From the NCBI RefSeq assembly GCF_024508665.1, contig NZ_JANINP010000006.1, positions 682,001 to 746,000 of the forward strand: a stretch of 64,000 nucleotides of DNA. The letters run 5' to 3'. This stretch comes from Sphingomonas sp. (GTDB lineage: Bacteria > Pseudomonadota > Alphaproteobacteria > Sphingomonadales > Sphingomonadaceae). The position numbers were made by a program, and so were the translations under genes. This document shows, piece after piece, positions 61,207 to 64,000 of this stretch; positions within the stretch are counted from its first letter, which is position 1, and each line of letters begins with the position of its first letter. The notes beneath the pieces were generated by a model. That model had not been told where the DNA came from and searched no databases. It worked only from the letters and a program-made list of their open reading frames with translations.

Positions 61207-62063
61207 CACCCGTCCTGTCCGGCGAGGAAGGCTGCCGCCATCGCCTCCTGGTCCGGCCGCAGCGCGTCGATCGCGCCGAGATGCTCGGGACGGTCGTCGC
61301 GCAGCAACACCGAGGGGCATTGGCCTTCGACATTGCCGAGATTGGGCCGATGCTGGGCATAGCCCACCAATGCCGCCAGCTCGAGCGAGAAGGTGCGCGC
61401 GATCGCCGGCGGATAGACCAGCCATTGAAGCTCGAACGGCTTGAGCCAACCCAGGCAATAGCTGACGATCACGCCGCGGCGCGGTGCCGTCGAGACATTG
61501 CCGCCACCGCCATGCAGCGTCGAGCCGAGGAAGAGCAGCGCGTCGCCTGGCCCGACCTCGGGCACGACCGCGTCATGCTCGGGCAGATCGACCGCATCCT
61601 GGTCGGCATGGCTGCCGGGCCAGAGCCGCGTCCCGCCATTGTCGGGCGTGAACGGGTCGAGCGGCCACATGATGTTGACCAGATATTCGATGCCACCCTT
61701 GGGACCGCCCCACATGTCCTGGTCGCGGTGCGGAAACTGCGCGGGCGCGCCCGGATGGATCTCGACCGCCTGGGTCAGATTGAGGGCGATGCGCTCGCAC
61801 CAGGGCAAAAGCATCTGCTCGGCGATCGCCAGCACGACCGGATGGCGCACCAGCGCCTCGGCATGCGGCGACCTGCGAAGCAGCGCCCCAAACCGCCGCG
61901 TACGATTGCCGTAGAAGACGCCTTGGCACATCGGCGTAGCCTCGAAGCTCGGCGCAAGATCGGCCGTCAGCGCTTCGACCGCCGACGCCGAGACGGCGCC
62001 GCGCAGGACATGATAGCCATCGCGCGCCAGTTCGCCGGCGCCGATATCGACCAGGGCGCTCAT
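61206..62063 (-). CDS. Phytanoyl-CoA dioxygenase (PhyH)-family Fe(II)/2-oxoglutarate oxygenase
   Basis: 285 aa. HxD iron ligands lie in QFPHRDQDMWGG and the distal His in LFLGSTLHGGGGNVS; RRGVIVSYCLGWLKP carries the Arg that would bind 2-oxoglutarate. It is coupled to traI (ATGA) and fseA (TGATG), so it is made only when the quorum-sensing promoter is on. The substrate is unknown; a fatty acyl chain of the AHL or its precursor is an attractive inference. Confidence 0.82.
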   Translation of the reverse strand: MSALVDIGAGELARDGYHVLRGAVSASAVEALTADLAPSFEATPMCQGVFYGNRTRRFGALLRRSPHAEALVRHPVVLAIAEQMLLPWCERIALNLTQAVEIHPGAPAQFPHRDQDMWGGPKGGIEYLVNIMWPLDPFTPDNGGTRLWPGSHADQDAVDLPEHDAVVPEVGPGDALLFLGSTLHGGGGNVSTAPRRGVIVSYCLGWLKPFELQWLVYPPAIARTFSLELAALVGYAQHRPNLGNVEGQCPSVLLRDDRPEHLGAIDALRPDQEAMAAAFLAGQDG

Positions 62064-62662
62064 GCCGCCAGCTCCAGCAAGCCGGTATAGGTGCCGGTCC
62101 AGGCGAGCCGCTCGCGCATGTCCGGCGTGACCTCGATGCGGAACGCTCCGATCGGTCCGCCTTCGATGCGCAGCGAGGGGCCGAGCGGCTCGGCCCGCCA
62201 GCCCATGGCGAGCACCTCTCGACGGAAGGCTTCGGGAATGACGCCGGTGATGTGCTCGATGCCGCGCGCCAGCGCGAAGTCGGCCATTGCCGAGATCAGC
62301 GCGTTGCGCAGTTCCTTGCGGCGCGCGGCGCCGTGACGGCTCGGCAGGCAGAGCCGTGTGCTTTCCCAGGTCGAAGGGCCGACCGGCACGCCGCCGATGC
62401 AGATGTGCGGGAAGATGTCGCCGAGCAGATGGGGCAGCCAGCTCGGCAACATGCGGAGCGACGCCTCGTGCCGGCCGCTTTCGTCGATCGCGACGAGATA
62501 GACGGCGTGCGGCGTGTCGAACTGGTCGATCTCGTAGCGGCCCTCGACGACCGGCACGTCCCATCGGAAGAAGTCGACGAACTGCGCCTTGCGGTCCGCG
62601 AACATGGTTTCGAGCGCGAATGCGTGTGCGCTCTCGGGGTAATCGTCGATCGTGAGGATCAT
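62060..62662 (-). CDS. traI: Acyl-homoserine-lactone synthase (LuxI/TraI family)
   Basis: 200 aa with the invariant LuxI pattern: R-x-F-W region (RKAQFVDFFRWDVP), EIDQFDTPHAVYLVA, ASLRMLP, GPSTWESTRLCLP (the E-x-x-R of the active site) and AMGWRAEPLG. It makes an AHL from SAM and acyl-ACP. It lies 77 nt downstream of traR; the leader holds a lux-box-like palindrome and a hairpin that pairs the ribosome binding site. Confidence 0.92.
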   Translation of the reverse strand: MILTIDDYPESAHAFALETMFADRKAQFVDFFRWDVPVVEGRYEIDQFDTPHAVYLVAIDESGRHEASLRMLPSWLPHLLGDIFPHICIGGVPVGPSTWESTRLCLPSRHGAARRKELRNALISAMADFALARGIEHITGVIPEAFRREVLAMGWRAEPLGPSLRIEGGPIGAFRIEVTPDMRERLAWTGTYTGLLELAA

Positions 62663-62669
62663 GGCTGTG

Positions 62670-62691
62670 CTCCCGGTTGATGCGCCGGGAG
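62670..62691 (-). promoter_or_regulatory. Leader hairpin sequestering the traI ribosome binding site
   Basis: In the mRNA CTCCCGG-N8-CCGGGAG forms a perfect 7-bp stem. The 3' arm contains GGGAG, the Shine-Dalgarno sequence 7 nt before the traI ATG. Folding would block initiation of traI and, through coupling, of phyH and fseA. Confidence 0.6.
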
Positions 62692-62722
62692 AAAGAGCAG
62701 CAATCGCCGTTCAGGATCAGCG

Positions 62723-62736
62723 CCCGGAATTCCGGG
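62723..62736. promoter_or_regulatory. Putative TraR box: palindrome CCCGGAATTCCGGG
   Basis: Perfect 14-bp palindrome 3 nt after the traR stop and about 67 bp upstream of the traI ATG, a distance that fits a lux-type box near -42 with a short leader. The sequence differs from the Agrobacterium tra box, so the assignment rests on symmetry and position. Confidence 0.55.
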
Positions 62737-62739
62737 TGG

Positions 62740-63510
62740 TCAGCTCCGGCGCAGCTCGTCCAGGCCGATCTCGCCGGCAAGCAGGGCGGCGGCGACCAGC
62801 TCGGTCCGGTCGCTGGCACCGAACAGCTTGCGGGCGTCGCGCAGATAGCTCTCAATCGTGTCCTCGCTCAGCCCAAGGCGATGTGCGATGGCCTTGTTGC
62901 GCAGGCCACGTCCGACCAGCACCACGCAGTCCCGATAACGCGGCGCGAGGCGCGGCTCGGGTCCGGGCAAAAGCGGGCCGGCGAGCCGGCGGGCGCGCTG
63001 GAAGGCGAAGACGCCGAACATCTGGGCCGGCGCCAATGCCAGCTCGGCCATGCGTGGCGAGCGAAAGCCCGCGAAGGTGCAGGAGCCGAGGCAATGACCG
63101 AGCTTGCCACACGGAACCGTGATGCCTTCGTTGAGCCCCTCGCGGCGTCCGAACTCCAGCGCGAGACGGTCCTGATGGTCGAGGGTGATGATGTCCCGCA
63201 GCTCGGACCAGAGAAACGCGCTGTCGGCGAAGAGGCAGCCACGCATGACGGGATCGCGGCGGTAACGGCAGCCGCCGATGATCCGCCGCTCCACGCCCTC
63301 GGCATAATCGCGGATATCGACGGCGCCCGGCTTCGGCGCGCGCAGATCCTCGTGCGTGATCAGTGCGAAGTGCCGGCTGCGGATCTCGTCGCTGAAGTCG
63401 CGTGTCAGCTGGCGGAGCGACCTCCAGTCGTCCGCCGCCCGTATCGTTCGCAGAATATCGTCCGCCAGGCCGAAGCCGAAAGCGGTCGACGAGCGGCTGC
63501 TTCCAGCCAT
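62740..63510 (-). CDS. traR: TraR/LuxR-type quorum-sensing regulator
   Basis: 256 aa. The N-terminal autoinducer-binding domain (about 15-165) contains YRRDPVMRGCLFADSAFLWS with the conserved Asp-Pro and Trp, and GRREGLNEGITVPCGKLGHC. The C-terminal GerE HTH (about 190-250) has GRGLRNKAIAHRLGLSEDTI. AGGAGG precedes the ATG. It lies directly upstream of traI on the same strand, the standard regulator-synthase pair, and presumably activates the traI-phyH-fseA operon at high cell density. Confidence 0.9.
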   Translation of the reverse strand: MAGSSRSSTAFGFGLADDILRTIRAADDWRSLRQLTRDFSDEIRSRHFALITHEDLRAPKPGAVDIRDYAEGVERRIIGGCRYRRDPVMRGCLFADSAFLWSELRDIITLDHQDRLALEFGRREGLNEGITVPCGKLGHCLGSCTFAGFRSPRMAELALAPAQMFGVFAFQRARRLAGPLLPGPEPRLAPRYRDCVVLVGRGLRNKAIAHRLGLSEDTIESYLRDARKLFGASDRTELVAAALLAGEIGLDELRRS

Positions 63511-63811
63511 GCACTGACCTCCTGCCGCGGCATGCCGCGCACTTAGGCCCCCGTCTCGGGTGTGGTTTTTCCCGCCCCGCTCGCGACTATGACAACCAAG
63601 GTCGCGCTACGGGTAACATTCCGATAGAACCATTTTGGCTCTTTCCAGTGCGTTACCCGAAATCCTCCCTCATCTGTCCAGCGTCATGCGCGGCCCGACA
63701 GGAGTGAGGAAAAATTCGCGCGATGGACAGATTTCGCGTTACCCTTTTCAAGGACCGGCTTGTCTTCCCTCGGCGGACAAGTGCGACGCGAGACAGCTCC
63801 GACGGTATTGG
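63511..63811. other. Divergent intergenic region between traR and a sigma-factor gene
   Basis: 301 bp, no gene. The motif GCGTTACCC occurs at about 63650 (as GCGTTACCCGAAATC) and 63741, both close to the word CTGTCCA/TGGACAG, forming an imperfect mirrored arrangement. Promoters for both genes must be here. Confidence 0.4.
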
Positions 63812-64000
63812 ATGATCGACGACGACGTGATCGATGCCTGGTTCGTGCGAGAGGTGCTCCCTCTCGAACGGGCGTTGACGGCCTATCTGCGTCGTAACTG
63901 GAGGATGGCGGAAGACGTGTTCGATCTGCGGCAGGACATATACGAGCATGCCTGGAACGGCGCGCGGCGCGAGCTGCCGGCCAACACGCGTGCCTATATG
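63812..64000 (+). CDS. Sigma-70 family (ECF-like) sigma factor, 3' part outside the window
   Basis: First 63 codons only: MIDDDVIDAWFVREVLPLER then RNWRMAEDVFDLRQDIYEHA, the latter resembling sigma region 2.1-2.2 (D-x-x-Q-D-x-Y). It runs off the right edge and is absent from the ORF track. The ribosome binding site is weak. It is divergent from traR and similar in layout to the sigma factor at 54681. Confidence 0.6.
   Translation, partial: MIDDDVIDAWFVREVLPLERALTAYLRRNWRMAEDVFDLRQDIYEHAWNGARRELPANTRAYM

Overview
The window reads as a high-GC alphaproteobacterial chromosome, most likely a sphingomonad. The evidence is an ADP-forming type feruloyl-CoA synthetase next to a hydroxycinnamoyl-CoA hydratase/lyase, a THF/SAM methyl-cycle operon, and an integrative conjugative element (ICE) of the rlxS/traF/DUF2285 type known from Mesorhizobium and common in Sphingomonadales. 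No rRNA, tRNA or CRISPR array was found. Gene families were recognised from sequence motifs only; no database search was run.

Region 1 (1-12.6 kb) is a catabolic cluster: feruloyl-CoA synthetase, hydratase/lyase, a carboxymuconolactone decarboxylase-like protein, a GMC oxidoreductase, an aldehyde dehydrogenase, an FAD aromatic hydroxylase, an alpha/beta hydrolase, a LuxR-type regulator and a secreted quinohaemoprotein alcohol dehydrogenase. It looks built for lignin-derived phenylpropanoids. Region 2 (12.6-18.5 kb, minus strand) is a one-carbon/methyl operon (methyltransferase, metK, ahcY, metF-like, purU), which would suit disposal of methyl groups from methoxy-aromatics.

Region 3 (18.9-48 kb) is a defence island. 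It holds the Hen1-Pnkp RNA-repair pair; a Fic protein with an AbiEi-like N-terminus; an orphan AbiEi/DUF6088 protein whose operator nearly matches the one upstream of fic; a DUF6236 protein; a decayed relaxase fragment; an overlapping gene pair (HEPN-like protein plus ORC/CDC6-like ATPase); and a long minus-strand phosphorothioation operon (sspA-B-C-D-F-G-H, a small associated protein, a phosphorothioation-associated methyltransferase and a HEPN protein), most genes coupled by 4-nt overlaps.

Region 4 (48-64 kb) is ICE backbone: relaxase with a palindrome-rich candidate oriT, a small protein, lytic transglycosylase, TraF peptidase, an excisionase-like HTH protein, DUF736, HU, threonine ammonia-lyase, ECF sigma factor, ParB, DUF2958, ArdC, an ACT-domain protein, an XRE repressor with paired operators, and a quorum-sensing operon traR / traI-phyH-fseA. 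The DUF6499 and DUF2285 halves of fseA lie in two frames joined at a UUU-C slip site. This matches the programmed +1 frameshift that makes the excision activator FseA in ICEMlSymR7A. The inferred circuit is TraR+AHL -> traI-phyH-fseA -> FseA -> rdfS/traF/relaxase -> excision and transfer, with the defence island as likely cargo. The ICE ends (integrase, att sites) are not visible.
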